64,000 nucleotides of DNA from Ursus arctos (taxonomy: Eukaryota > Chordata > Mammalia > Carnivora > Ursidae), in NCBI RefSeq assembly GCF_023065955.2, contig NW_026622863.1, positions 40,282,177 to 40,346,176 of the forward strand, read 5' to 3'. The first letter of the stretch is position 1; every line of letters starts with the position of its first letter. Below are positions 1 to 12,000 of the stretch, one piece after another. The notes beneath the pieces are model-generated. The model searched no databases. It was given only the letters and a program-made list of their open reading frames with translations, and was not told the origin of the DNA. Made by a program: the position numbers and the translations under genes.

Positions 1-110
1 GACAGTGCCTTCTGAAGTTGTGCAATGCTAGAATAATCTGAAGTACAACCTATCTGCATTCCCAGTAGAGGGTGGGGAAAAAGTAGATTCAATAAGACTT
101 GGGATGTTTA

Positions 111-506
111 GGGCACCTGGGTAGCTCAGTTGATTGTCCAACTTTTTTTTTTTAAGATTTTATTTATTTATTTGACAGAAAACAAGCAAGGGTAGCTGCT
201 GGCCTAGGGAGAGGGAGAAGCAGGCTCCCACTGAGCAAGGAGCCCGATGCAGGGCTCGATCCCAGGACCCTGTAATAATGACCTGGGCTGAAGGCAGCCG
301 CTTAACGAACTGAGCCCCCCGTGTGCCCCAAGTGTCCAACTCTTGATTTTGGCTCAGGCCATGATCTCAGGGTTATGAGGTTGAGCCCCACATTGGGTTC
401 CATGCTCTGCAGGGAGTGTGCTTAAGATTACCCCCCCCACTCCTGCTCGCTTGCTTTCTCTCTCCCTCTTTCTGAAATAAGTAAATAAAATCTTAAAAAA
501 AAAAAA
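111..506 (+). mobile_element. SINEC element, interrupted by a second SINE
   Basis: The tRNA-derived head (GGGCACCTGGGTAGCTCAG) is split from its body and A tail by an inverted SINE at 143-330. The outer element is flanked by GACTTGGGATGTTTA (96-110) and GACTTAGGATGTTTA (507-521). Confidence 0.88.
143..330 (-). mobile_element. SINEC element nested in another SINE
   Basis: Inverted SINEC with its poly(T) first and the gagcc...tgccccc head last. A short duplication, TGTCCAAC, lies on both sides and marks insertion into the outer SINE. Confidence 0.87.
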
Positions 507-1168
507 GACTTAGGATGTTTAAGGTGAGGAACAATTAAGAATCAGAAATGATACCTGGTTTCCTGCTGTGCAGCAGCATGAACAGGGTACCATTCTCTGG
601 GGTGGGTAAGGTGGGAAGCAGGTGTGTTTTGTGTTGGTTAGAGGATAGAATAAGATGATAGAATCAATTTGAGATTCCTGTGGAATATTAGAGTAAGGAC
701 AAGTAATTCTAAAGGCAAGCAGAGAGGTTTAGACTGGGATTTGTAGGCCTGTGAGAAAAAAGCATGAAGTTGGCTTAGTACAGAACTCTGAGGCATCCCT
801 AGTATTTAATAATTGGATAAAGGATGTGGAGCTTGTGCATGGAAAACTAGGCTAATTCCCCATTGCCTGGGAGGGTTTTCAGCCTAGTGCTTAAGGTCCT
901 CTATAAAATGTGTCTAACCACATTTGTTACCCAAATCATACTGAACTCATTTCCTTGCCTATGCACCCATTTCAAATGTTACCATCTCCTTGAACTCTTT
1001 CCTTATTCCTCAGAACAAAATTCTGCTAGTACTCAAAGCTATGTGATTTTCACACTAAATTTGTATTCTAACTATTTGTGTATTTGGCTGGTTTTCCAAA
1101 GATTTAAGGATGCTTCATAAATATTGATTGAATTGAATATGTTTTGATAGAAATAGGTCTGACTTTTT

Positions 1169-1578
1169 GGGGTGCCTGGGTGGCTCAGTCGGTTGAGCGT
1201 CTGACTCTTGATTTTGTCTCAGGTCATGGATTGAGCCCTGTGTTGGGCATTGCACTCATCAGGGAATCTGCTTGAGATTATCTCTCTCCCTCTTCCTCTG
1301 CCCCTCCCCCCACTCACGCTCACTCTAGCTTGCTCTCTCTAAAATAAATAAAATCTTTTTTTATTTTATAAGATTTTATATATTTGACAGAGGGAGAGAC
1401 AGCCAGTGAGAGAGGGAATACAGGCAGGGGAAGTGGGAGAGGAAGAAGCAGGCTCCCAGCGGAGGAGCCTGGTGTGGGGCTCGATCCCAGGACTCTGGGA
1501 TCACGCCCTTAGGCGAAGGCAGACACTTAATGACTGAGCCACCCAGGCGCCCCTAAAATAAATAAAATCTTTTTAAAA
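1169..1578 (+). mobile_element. SINEC element, interrupted in its A-rich tail
   Basis: Starts GGGGTGCCTGGGTGGCTCAG and reaches AAATAAATAAAATC, where an inverted SINE is inserted. The tail motif is repeated on the far side. Confidence 0.88.
1358..1553 (-). mobile_element. SINEC element nested in a SINE tail
   Basis: Inverted SINEC (GACAGAGGGAGAGACAGCCA to CCACCCAGGCGCCCC). The direct repeats around it are the TAAAATAAATAAAATCTTTT tail of the host SINE. Confidence 0.88.
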
Positions 1579-1784
1579 CAGAAATGTTTCTGAATTTTTT
1601 TTTATTAAGCCAGTTTTAAGTTCATAGCTGATACATAAAGTAAGTGTATTAACTAAATCAACTGACAATAGAAAATACAGCTGAGGAAAAAGTAAATATA
1701 CTACAATCATCTGAAATTCTACAACAGGATAGTGCCATTCATGTGACAGTGTCTCGGGCTACATATAATAATGCTAATAACATG

Positions 1785-1968
1785 TTTTGGTTTTGTTTTT
1801 GAGAGAAAGCATGCATTCAAGAGGGAGGAGAGAGAGAGGGAATCTTAAGCAGGCTCCAGGAGTGCCCAGCGCAGAGCTTGACTCGGCTTGATCTCATGAC
1901 CCTGAGATAATGACCTGAGCTGAAATCAAGAGTCAGACACTTAACTGACTGAGCCACCCAGGCGCCCC
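1785..1968 (-). mobile_element. SINEC element
   Basis: Inverted form ending CTGAGCCACCCAGGCGCCCC with GAGAGAAAGC near its tail. Flanks share ATAAC. Confidence 0.85.
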
Positions 1969-1998
1969 ATAACGTTTTTGAAAAAGAAATTGTTTTGG

Positions 1999-2184
1999 AG
2001 GCACCTGGGTGGCTCAGTTGTTAAGCGTCTGCCTTTGGCTCGGGTTCGTGATCCCAGGGTCCTGGGATTGAGCCCCACGTTGGGTTCCCTGCTCAGCGGG
2101 GGCCCTGCTTCTCCCTCTGCCATTCCTCCCGCTTGTGTTCCCTCTCTCACTGTCTCTCTTTGACAAATAAATAAAATTACAGAA
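1999..2184 (+). mobile_element. SINEC element
   Basis: Forward SINE (GGCACCTGGGTGGCTCAG to AAATAAATAAAATTACAG) flanked by AGAAATTGTTTTGG and AGAAGTTGTTTTGG. Confidence 0.9.
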
Positions 2185-2294
2185 AAGAAGTTGTTTTGGT
2201 TTGGGGCTTTTTGGGGGGGCAGGCTATATTTCAAAGATGTTACAGGTGGTTGAATTCTGGTTTTGAGCGCTGTACTTTTAAAATGTGTGTGCTC

Positions 2295-2496
2295 GGGGTT
2301 CCTGGGTGGCTCAGTTTGTTAAGCATCTACCTTCAGCTCAGGTCGTGATCCCAGAGTCCTGGAATTGAGCCCAGAGTCGGGCTCCCTGCTCAATGGGGAA
2401 GTCTGCTTCTCCCTCTGCCGCTTGTCTCTGCTCATACTCTCTCTCTGTCATGCTCTGTGTCTCTCTCAGATAAATAAATAAAATCTTTAAAAAGTA
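2295..2496 (+). mobile_element. SINEC element
   Basis: Forward SINE ending in ATAAATAAATAAAATC, flanked by AAAATGTGTGTGCT and AAAATGTGTATGCT. Confidence 0.9.
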
Positions 2497-2979
2497 AAAA
2501 TGTGTATGCTTTATTGCTATACCCATGACCTTGGAGATATTGCTGACTGGTATCTCTAGGCTCAGTGATTTTATTCAATTCTTCCGGAAATGGTGTATGT
2601 TTGTTTAGCTTCTGGATTGTCGTGATTTTGCTTCAGATTCATCTTTGGAACTTTAGGTGTGCTCTGGGGAGGTGACTTAGGAGGTCAGGGGCCATGAGCA
2701 CTATTCAGAGTTCCTTTACTCTGTTTTTCTCAGCATTTCTGCTTTCACTGTTTCAAAGGCAGACGTTCTGTGTAAAATTTCTTTTTATAAAAGGTTTATG
2801 TTTTGTGGGTTTTTCTTTTGGAAATTGTTTATCTGGTATAGGACATGTCTTTAAATCAGAAGGTTTTATGGTGTAATATTTATTGTAAATCATCAATGAA
2901 ATTTTGTTACATTTTATCAGCATAGGGATGGTAGGATTTGTGGGATTTTTATCTTTATTATTTTTTTTATTTTTTTAAG

Positions 2980-3079
2980 CTTTTTAAAGATGATATCCGG
3001 TATCTGTTGACAATGGACAAATTGTGGCGGAAAAGGAAACCTCCAGTTCCGTTGGACTGGGCCGAAGTGCAAAGTCAAG
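2980..3079 (+). CDS. UBA2: UBA2 coding exon (residues 258-291)
   Basis: Begins after a T-rich tract and AAG acceptor with LFKDDIRYLLTMDKLW and ends in phase 1 (Q, G split) at a GT donor. It belongs to the region between the catalytic-Cys domain and the second half of the adenylation domain. No preceding exon (expected to encode a stretch such as STKEWAKSTGYDP) was found in bases 1-2979. Confidence 0.95.
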
Positions 3080-6000
3080 GTAAAGAATACATTTTATGGG
3101 GTGCCTGGCTGACTTTGTTGGAAGAGCATGTCGTTCTTGACCTCAGGTTGTGAGTTCAAGCCCCATGTTAGGTTAGAGATTACTTGAATAAATAAACTTA
3201 AATACATTTTAGTCTTTGGGATATCTACCTAAATTGGAAATTCTCTCACCTAAAATCTTTAACCCTGAATTTCATGGTAAGAAATTCAGACAGTTTAGAA
3301 ACATGAAGAAAGATTGCTGGAAATCTTGTCACCTAGAGATATAGCCACTATTAGCATTTAGGGAATGTCTTGGTAGTCAGCTCTATGCTCAGAAACAAAG
3401 GGCAGTTGTTTATGCGCTTTACATAAATGGAATCATACTATTTATATATACTTGCTCTTTCCAGTCAGTATTATTTAACTAGTCTCTTATTGGTTAACTT
3501 TTGTTTGTTTCATATTTTCCCTCAAATAGTGTTGTGATAAGAATACACACACATCTTTGTACCTTTGTGTGATTATCTCTGTAGGATTTAATTTAGGGAC
3601 ATACTTATAATTTTAAATGTGAGAAAAACTATTGTAGTAGTGACTTCTTCCTTATCCTGCTGCCCCTTCCACACATTGTATCTGTGCTTTATCTACGTTA
3701 TATTAACATATGCGCAGCAGTGGTCAGCACATTGAAACTTAAAGGGTCCCAGGAGATTTGGGGTGTCAGTTTGGAGCAATTCTCTACAGTAATGAATATT
3801 TAACTTTAAGGACTAAGTTCGCTAATAGCTTCCACTTACTGGTTGCTAACTGTAAGCTGGGCATAATGCTTCCCATTTTACTGACATTGTATCTTTGAAT
3901 TCTCCATTGATTTTTGTGAGGTTCCTCACTATTAGCAATTTTCTTGCACAGGTATTTGTTGCATCCTGATAATTATTTTCATGGAATTTGTTTCATTTTG
4001 ATTTTCTTACTGGTCAAGCTTTGAATTTTTAAATTAACTAGAGGAATGGCGTTTAATAGTGAAATTTCTAATATTTTTTCCCTTAGGAGAAGAAACCAAT
4101 GCATCAGATCAACAAAATGAACCGCAGTTAGGTCTGAAAGACCAGCAAGTTCTAGATGTAAAGAGCTATGCTTGTCTTTTTTCAAAGAGCATTGAGACTT
4201 TGAGAGTTCATTTAGCAGAAAAGGGGGATGGAGCTGAGCTCATATGGGACAAGGTTCGTTTTGAAAATATGTGGCAGTTCTATATCACATGCATATTTTT
4301 GTTCTTGAACTGTAACCAGAAGCTAATAATTTTTTGGATATCATTTATTCTACCAGAATTTGAGGACATAATGTTGATTTTGCTAGAATGTTTTCATTTC
4401 TAATTACTACATTAAAGTATGAATTTTCTGTACGTGAGTTCAAGTAATATCATAGAACTTTCTTTTAGATTCTGGTTATGAATTTGTGGTTTATAATTAT
4501 GTTTGGAGAACATAATTGGACCGGAGAAATAATGTGAATTTATTCGAGTAAAATGTTTCACTGACTTAAAAACTTTCTTGTGTAATACAGATTTGTTAAT
4601 AGAAGTCATAAAATCCTTTTGGAGACAACAGCTCATGGGCCTAATTTAACCTTGAAAGTAATAAAATTGCCTTTCTATTGAAATAGTGAAAGGTCTGAGA
4701 CCTCTAAATACAAAAATTAAATGTAATTATTCTTACAAGTTAAAATGATATATAATAGTATTATGTGGTTAGATGTCATATTTTGAAATTTAATGAGTTA
4801 ATCTTATTTTTAATTGTAATCAATGTTTTCTATGGCTACAAGTGATTTATCTTTGATAAAGTTTATATGTTTCTATGATGCTATATAGAGATTTGCTGTG
4901 AGTTGTAAGGGGAAAAGTTTGGTCAGTTTTACTAAGCTAAGATGATAATTTTGTGCAAATTTTGAAGCTGTGATTGAATTAGATATCTAAAATAGAGCTA
5001 GTAAGTTGGTATTATGTTGTATAAAGATTAACTACTTAATAAATACATATTTTCACTGTTACTGTTATAATAGTGATTTGGGACATTTTCATCCGTACAC
5101 AGGGGCTAGATAATGAAATTGAAACTGGGAGTTGTTACCCTTATTGAAATCTATACCTAATGGACATGGTGAACAGTTGCCTAGCGAAGTAACTTGATGA
5201 ATACTATGTTGGGTACTGTTAAATATTCATACTTAATCCTCATCACAACCTTATAAAATATTTATATAATTTTCCCTACTTAATACTTAAGGAATAATGG
5301 ATTTGAGGAATTTCATTTGCCAGACGTTAGCCAGCCAGCAAGTATATAGAGAACTCAATCCTATCGGTGGTTTCTCTTCTATACTTTGGTGCTTCCGAAT
5401 TACAGGCTAGAATAGTATGTTCTCAGTGAAGCAGGAAACCTTGCTGAAGTCTGAAGCGACCAAGATACAATCTCCGGGAGAATATAAATTGTCAAGGGAA
5501 GACTTTTGTTGTATTGCCGTAGGTGAAAAGAAACTGCAAATCCAGGAGAGTGGTACATCTGAAGGGAATTTGGAGAAGGAAAACCGAAAGGTGTAGTCCA
5601 AATGTTTGAGTCTTTAATGAAGCCCTTTTCTCTAAAAAGCCTTTATGTCTTTGCTTGTTACCAAACAACCTTTCATTATGGACAGATGGACCCAGGAGAG
5701 GGTGGCTACTGTCAATGGATGGAATTGGTGTCCAGTCTATACACTTAGTGTCCACTGCATTTGTTTAAGCAGGAGTGAGTTCCTAGAAGCCTGGTGTGTC
5801 TTGGTGTTCTTGTCAGGCTACATTCCTGGATCCAAGAAGCTGATAATGAGACCCTGGCTTCTTCCTCAAGGCCATCTCTTGTTCTAGTTGACTGTCTACA
5901 GTGTTATAAAACATGTGAAAGTACTGTTTTGAAGGTGGTAATAACCAAATTAGTAAGTTTGTGGGAAGACTTGTTAAGTTGTTTAAATTTTTGGCAGGAT

Positions 6001-9000
6001 GACCCATCTGCAATGGATTTTGTCACCTCTGCAGCGAACCTTAGGATGCATATTTTCAGTATGAATATGAAGAGCAGATTTGATATAAAATGTAAGTTGT
6101 TTTATACTTTAGTTGTATTGCCTAAAATTCTAAGTTACTCTTTTTTAACAGTTAAACATATTCGTCTTTGTTTTTCAGCAATGGCAGGGAACATTATTCC
6201 TGCTATCGCTACTACTAATGCAGTGATTGCTGGGTTAATAGTATTGGAAGGATTGAAGATATTATCAGGAAAAATAGACCAGTGTAGAACAGTGAGTATT
6301 TCTATTTGCATTTTTATGCAACCTTCTTTTTTTTTTCCAAGTAAGCTCTGTGCTCAAATTGGGGCTTGAACTCTCGACCCTGAGGTCAAGAGTCAACATG
6401 CTCTTCCACCTGAGCCAGCCAGGCGCCCCTGTCCAACCTGTTTTTAATAGTAGTGTATACTTCAGCGGGGAAAAAGTAACTTATAAAAAGCACATTAAAC
6501 AAATCATTTAAAAAATTAAAATAATAAAATTGATTAAAGCAGTGGAAAAACCATTGTTCCACTTATCTTGTAAGTTTATGTGTAAGTAATTACAGCAAAA
6601 AGAAAAACATTTGCTTCTCTTATTTTTGTCTGAAATAGAAGCAGAAGCTAGTTTGTTTCTAACAGTTGCATTTTTACTGAATTCTTAGAGGGACTCATTG
6701 TGGTTCCTTCTTTTAACGTTTTTTCAATTGTTTTTCAATTCTAAAAGTTCTCTATGGTTTTTAAATTTTGCTTTGTCATTTTACAGTCCTCTCCCTTGTT
6801 CATGCTTTTTAGTCTCCTTTTTTGTTTTAAACTGAGTTTATGTTCTTTGATAATGTCAATGTCTGAACTCTATGGGTGAGTCTACTGTCATTTCTGCTAG
6901 ATCTCATAGTATTTTTGTTGGCTTGTGGTGTAGGATCTGTTTTGTTTTTTTTTTTTTTTTTTAACCGAATTAGGGTTTGTTAAAACAGTGTCTGGTAATT
7001 TTTTTTTTTTTAAGATTTTATTTATTTGAGAGAGCGAGAGCATGGTGCAGGGAAGGGGCAGAGGGAAAGGGAGAAGCAGACTCCCCACTGAACAGGGAGC
7101 CCAACGCGGGGCTTAATCCCAGAACCCTGAGATCATGACCTGAGTCAAAGGCAGACGCTCAACCCACTAAGCCGCCTAGGCACCCCTATGTCTGGTCATT
7201 CTGAAGGACTTGCTGAAGGTGTACTTCTTCAAAGAGGATTTGAGCTGGGTGCCTGGCATCTTATCAATTCAGAACTACTTCTAAATTCCTAGCTTTAGTT
7301 TTTCAACTCCTATGTCTGACAGTAAATCCGCACGAGCCCTGTCCTACTGTAATGAAATATGAAAGAAGATACGTGTCGTTGTCCCCCCTCACATCCCCTG
7401 AGCACCGAGGCCAAGGTAATTTTTCTTGCTGTTTTTGTGGGAAAGATATTCTTCTTCATTCACCTGCCCTTCCAGGTCCTTGCTGCATTCAAGAGTCTCC
7501 TGTTAAAGAATTCCTGTGTTGCATGAGGTTTGGAGTAGGTTTATCTTTAAAAACTGAAGCCACTTGGATGTTCTCTTTGGATTCCTGCTTTCACTTTATT
7601 GAGTTTGCCTGAAGATGGTTTGCATTCTTACCAGCTTGGCAATTTAGAAAACTTCCTTAAAAAACTTGTAGCCAATACTTTTGCTCTTGTTTAGGTTCTC
7701 CTTTATACTGTAATGTTGAAATGAAAGGACCAATTTATTTTTAGGATTTTCTAAAAACTACCTCCTCTGCGGGGCGCCTGGGTGGCTCAGTCATTTAAGC
7801 GTCTGCCTTCGCCTCGGGTCATGATCCCAGGGTCCTGGGATTGAGCCCCACGTCAGGCTCCCTGCTCAGCGGAAGTCTGCTTCTCCCTCTCTCTCTGCCC
7901 ACCCAACCGCTGCTGCCTCCCCCCCCCCCCCCCCGGCTTCTAAACTGTCTCTCAACTAAATAAAATCTTTAAAAAACAAACAAAACTACCTCCTCTGCAC
8001 TGGTACTTGTACTTTTCAGTGCCGTTATTGATACACTCTTAAATACCCTTTTGTTGGGACACCTGTGGGTGGCTCCTTCGATTAAGTGTCTGACTTTTGA
8101 TCTCAGCTCAGGGCTTGATCTCAGCGTCGTGAGTTCAAACCCCACATTGGGCTTCATGCTGGTTGTGAAGCCTACTTTAAAAAACAAAAACCTTTTATTT
8201 TCATGGAATTTTGGGGTGAAGGACTGTGGAATCATTGCCAGTCTATCATCTTGGTTCGGTTTGCTATTTAAAATTTTTTTTGGCTGTCAGATTTTTTTTT
8301 TTAAACTTCATTTTTTGGGCTACCTGGGTGGCTCAGAGGGTTTAAGCCTCTGTCTTCAGCTCCAGTCATGATTCCAGGGTCCTAGGGTCGAGACCCACGT
8401 CCGGCTCCCTGCTCAGCAAGGAGTCCGTTTCTCCCTCTCCCACTCCCCCTGGTTGTGCTCTTCCTCTCTCTGTCAAATAAAATCTTAAAAAGAAAAACAA
8501 AACTTCATATTTTTATTTCTGGTTTATAGCAACCTGAGTTTGTCCTGTGGCTACAGTATGTATCCCTTTTTGAGTTCACAAACAATATTAATTGTTGAAT
8601 TTATTAAAATGTCTACTGTTTCCTGTAACATCCTTCTTGTTTTTTTGCTTACTTAACTTTGCCCTCTCTTGGGTTAATGTGTTTATGTCTGCTTTTTTTG
8701 GTTCATATGTATGAAGTGAATTTTAGGATGGAGTAATAGTGTTAGCCTGCGTGTTAATGGTGTTAGTATTTGTTTTCCTGACTGTTGATCTCCCTTAGCA
8801 CAGTTACCTTCCCAGTGACTCCTAAGATCAGTCAAATCTGTTCTCCCATTGAACCCTGGCCCTGCCAGTACAGTGGCTCACTGCTAGCAGTACTGTTGTT
8901 ACAGGAGCCCTCCTCCCAGCACTTACTGCCTCTCACAGGATTTACTTCATTAAAGTTGGGGAACCCATGGGGTTCCTCTTCAGAATTAAGTCATCTTAGC

Positions 9001-12000
9001 AGGTGCCACACTTAACATGGTCATCAAGAAATGAGAATTTGTATATCTGCTTCCGGTGTTTATCTGACATTTGTTTGTATTAATCTTGCTAGTATTTACC
9101 AAACTTTGTAGTAATATGAGGTTGGGGCCTTTTTAAATTTCAGTGCATTTTTTTTTTCTAGTGCAATTTTAAAAATTTGCATTGGCTTTTATTTTTTGTT
9201 TGGGTTCTAGGGAAATGGTAATTGGGTGCTAATATTGTTTGAAGTACGTTATTTTTTCTCGTAATTATATAAATGTTAATATTGTAATCATCATAGACAA
9301 CTTGAAAAGAAAGGCAGCACATTCATTGGTTCCATACATCTGTGAAAGCGTTATCATTAATTGGAGAAATAAGTGTATTGCTATTGAGAAGTTGGCTTAA
9401 ACTTGATAAGAACAACCACTAGGAAGACACCCAAAAGCTGTTTTAGTGATATCAGGGATGAGTACAGCTAGGCCCTTTTGCTAAATTAATTTGCAGAATA
9501 GTTTAGAGACATCAGTACAAGATTTCTTTTCAGTAAGCACAGCCTTTCACATGGTAGCTAATTGGAAAAGAAAGTTGAAAAATCAGGCTCTTATTTAAAA
9601 GGCCATGATTTTCCTTATGTTTTTTCCCCATCTAGAAGGGAATATTTAAGTCATTTTTTTATTGGCTCCACAGTAAACAAGATGGTGGACTTCAGATTGT
9701 GTGGCATATAAAATTGTAACTCTGATTTGTGGATTCTGCTTGTATTTTTTTCTCCTCCAAAGATTTTTTTGAATAAACAACCAAACCCAAGAAAGAAGCT
9801 TCTAGTGCCTTGTGCACTGGATCGTCCTAACCCTAATTGTTACGTATGTGCCAGCAAGCCAGAGGTGACTGTTCGGCTGAACGTCCACAAAGTGACTGTT
9901 CTCACATTACAGGATAAGGTAAGTGCAGGTGCTCATTCTCTTCCACAAGGTTTGTTGATTTTCCTTTTCTAAAAACAGGAAACCTAAGTTGCCTTCTGCC
10001 TGATAGTGTTAGTGTGATAACAGACTAAAAGCCACGTAATTATTCCGAAAGATTCTGACTACTAAAGTGCGTTGCTCTGATATTCTAGGTTGCTTTACTA
10101 TCTGGGTTCCTACTGGTTTTTCGGTCTGTGGTTCCAGAGTATGTGCTTCATATTCCAGAAGGGACTAGAGGAATTTGGATGGAATGTGCACCACAGGTGC
10201 TACAGAGCTGGTACGGTTTCTTGGCAACCAAGAGACACTTTGTTCCCAAATAGTGTGTAAATTCTGTGTTTCTTGATAGGCGATATCCTGAAACGGTCTG
10301 GTGATGGTCCTGATTCTGGTGTGTTAAGTTGGCGTCTTATGAAATGCTGCATTTGTGTATCTGGATTCACCAGTAGTAGAGCTCTGGAGGTTTAGGAATG
10401 TAGTCTGGTCCTTAGGTTCCTTCTAAATTGGCTAATTAGTTTCTCTATAAATGGCCCAAATGGGTGCCACTTCCCACTTCTGGAACGCTTCAGATTCTGG
10501 CTCTCTGATAATCCCCATCATCGTGTTTCATATTTATATGACATGGGGGCAGTAGAGCCTTGTGGCCCAGACTGTTTGAGAGGGAGTAGCCTTTCTCCCA
10601 GAACTGATTGCATAGGGCAGATTGTTTTGAGCTTATGTTTTGATGGAGAAGCGTGGGATTTGGTATACTGGCCAGCAGAGGGTGATTCCCCCCCCCCTTA
10701 GGAAATAATTATAGTCGGTATGTAGTCAATTCTTGAGCTTAAAGGCAAGTCCACTATTTGTGGGATAATCAGACCTTTAGAGAATTCCTCTGTTATTTTT
10801 AAGAGCAGCTAGGATTTAATGGATTATTATCACTCCTGATCCATCTTGGAATTTAAAGAGAAATGGAACTTGGAAAGAGGAAGACTATCCAAGAATCAGT
10901 TTTATGATAAATTTTCCATCTATAAAACATCTGCAAGTACAAGATTGGCATAGAGACTAAGATGAAATATGCCAAGTGTCTAGCTCAGTGCCTATTCTGT
11001 AGGGAAGGACAAAATACTAAGAGCCAGTCAAGAGTTCGCAATCTCCCATTTAGAGGAAGTTTTATCTGAACTGCATCAGTGCTCAAACGTGGGGGTGGAA
11101 GATGGGCAACATGGGTATGGAGATTATAATTGGGTGAATTTCCAGTGTTTTCCTGCATTCCCTGAGGTATCTTTAAGAACAGCTTTGCCCCTTTCCAATG
11201 GAAGGGTAGAAACTAAGAGCCTTGTCTAAGGTTTTTTTATTGTCTTCAGCTATATATATTAATATTTCGAATCTTTTTTTTTCTTACAGATAGTGAAAGA
11301 AAAATTTGCTATGGTAGCACCAGATGTCCAAATTGAAGATGGGAAAGGAACAATCTTAATATCTTCAGAAGAGGGAGAGACAGAAGGTATCCTACATTGC
11401 ATTTATTCACTCCCCTCATTTGGGTGGAAACTGTATGTACATGAAGGAGTAACATTAGTTCGTCCATTTACTGTACATGTTACTCAGTATCACAGCTGAC
11501 GGGGCAATATTTGGTCATGCAAGTGTGCTCCCCAGGTGGCACTGCCTTGCTGGGATCATGCAGTTCCAGGTTTGGGGAGTCCCGTGTTGTCAGGGTGTCT
11601 CAGGGACTGTTTCTCAAGAACCCAGTACATAGTTAGGTTTGCAGTGACCATGATGCTCTTGTCCACTAACAAGGAACCACCTTGCCTGTATCATGGATAC
11701 TGGAAGCTAAATTCGTAATGGGAAGATTGCTCTGGCTGTTAGGGGAGGAATGGTGATTGAAGGCTATTAGGTGTTTTGTCTAAGAGTAGAGAAAGAAGCC
11801 TTGATAGCCTGCTATAGAGTAGAAAGTAGTGCTGAAAATCAGTGCCCACTGTTGGCTTTTTAGGCTTTCCTTTTCAAAAGTTCAAGCAGGTCGGCATTTT
11901 GGTGGTACAGTTGGTTAAGCGTCCAACTCTTGGTTTGGGGTCAGGTCATGATCTCGGGGTTGTGGGATTGAGCTCCATGTCTGTGTGCTCAGCACAGAGT

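Noticed and set aside
111..142. tRNA-gene-like A/B boxes in many SINE heads
   Set aside because: These are tRNA-derived SINEC promoters, not tRNA genes; no acceptor stem or anticodon arm is intact.
863..1120. 85-codon frame in the first UBA2 intron, considered as a missing upstream exon
   Set aside because: Its translation has no similarity to UBA2 and lacks splice sites in phase; the preceding exon was not found in the window.
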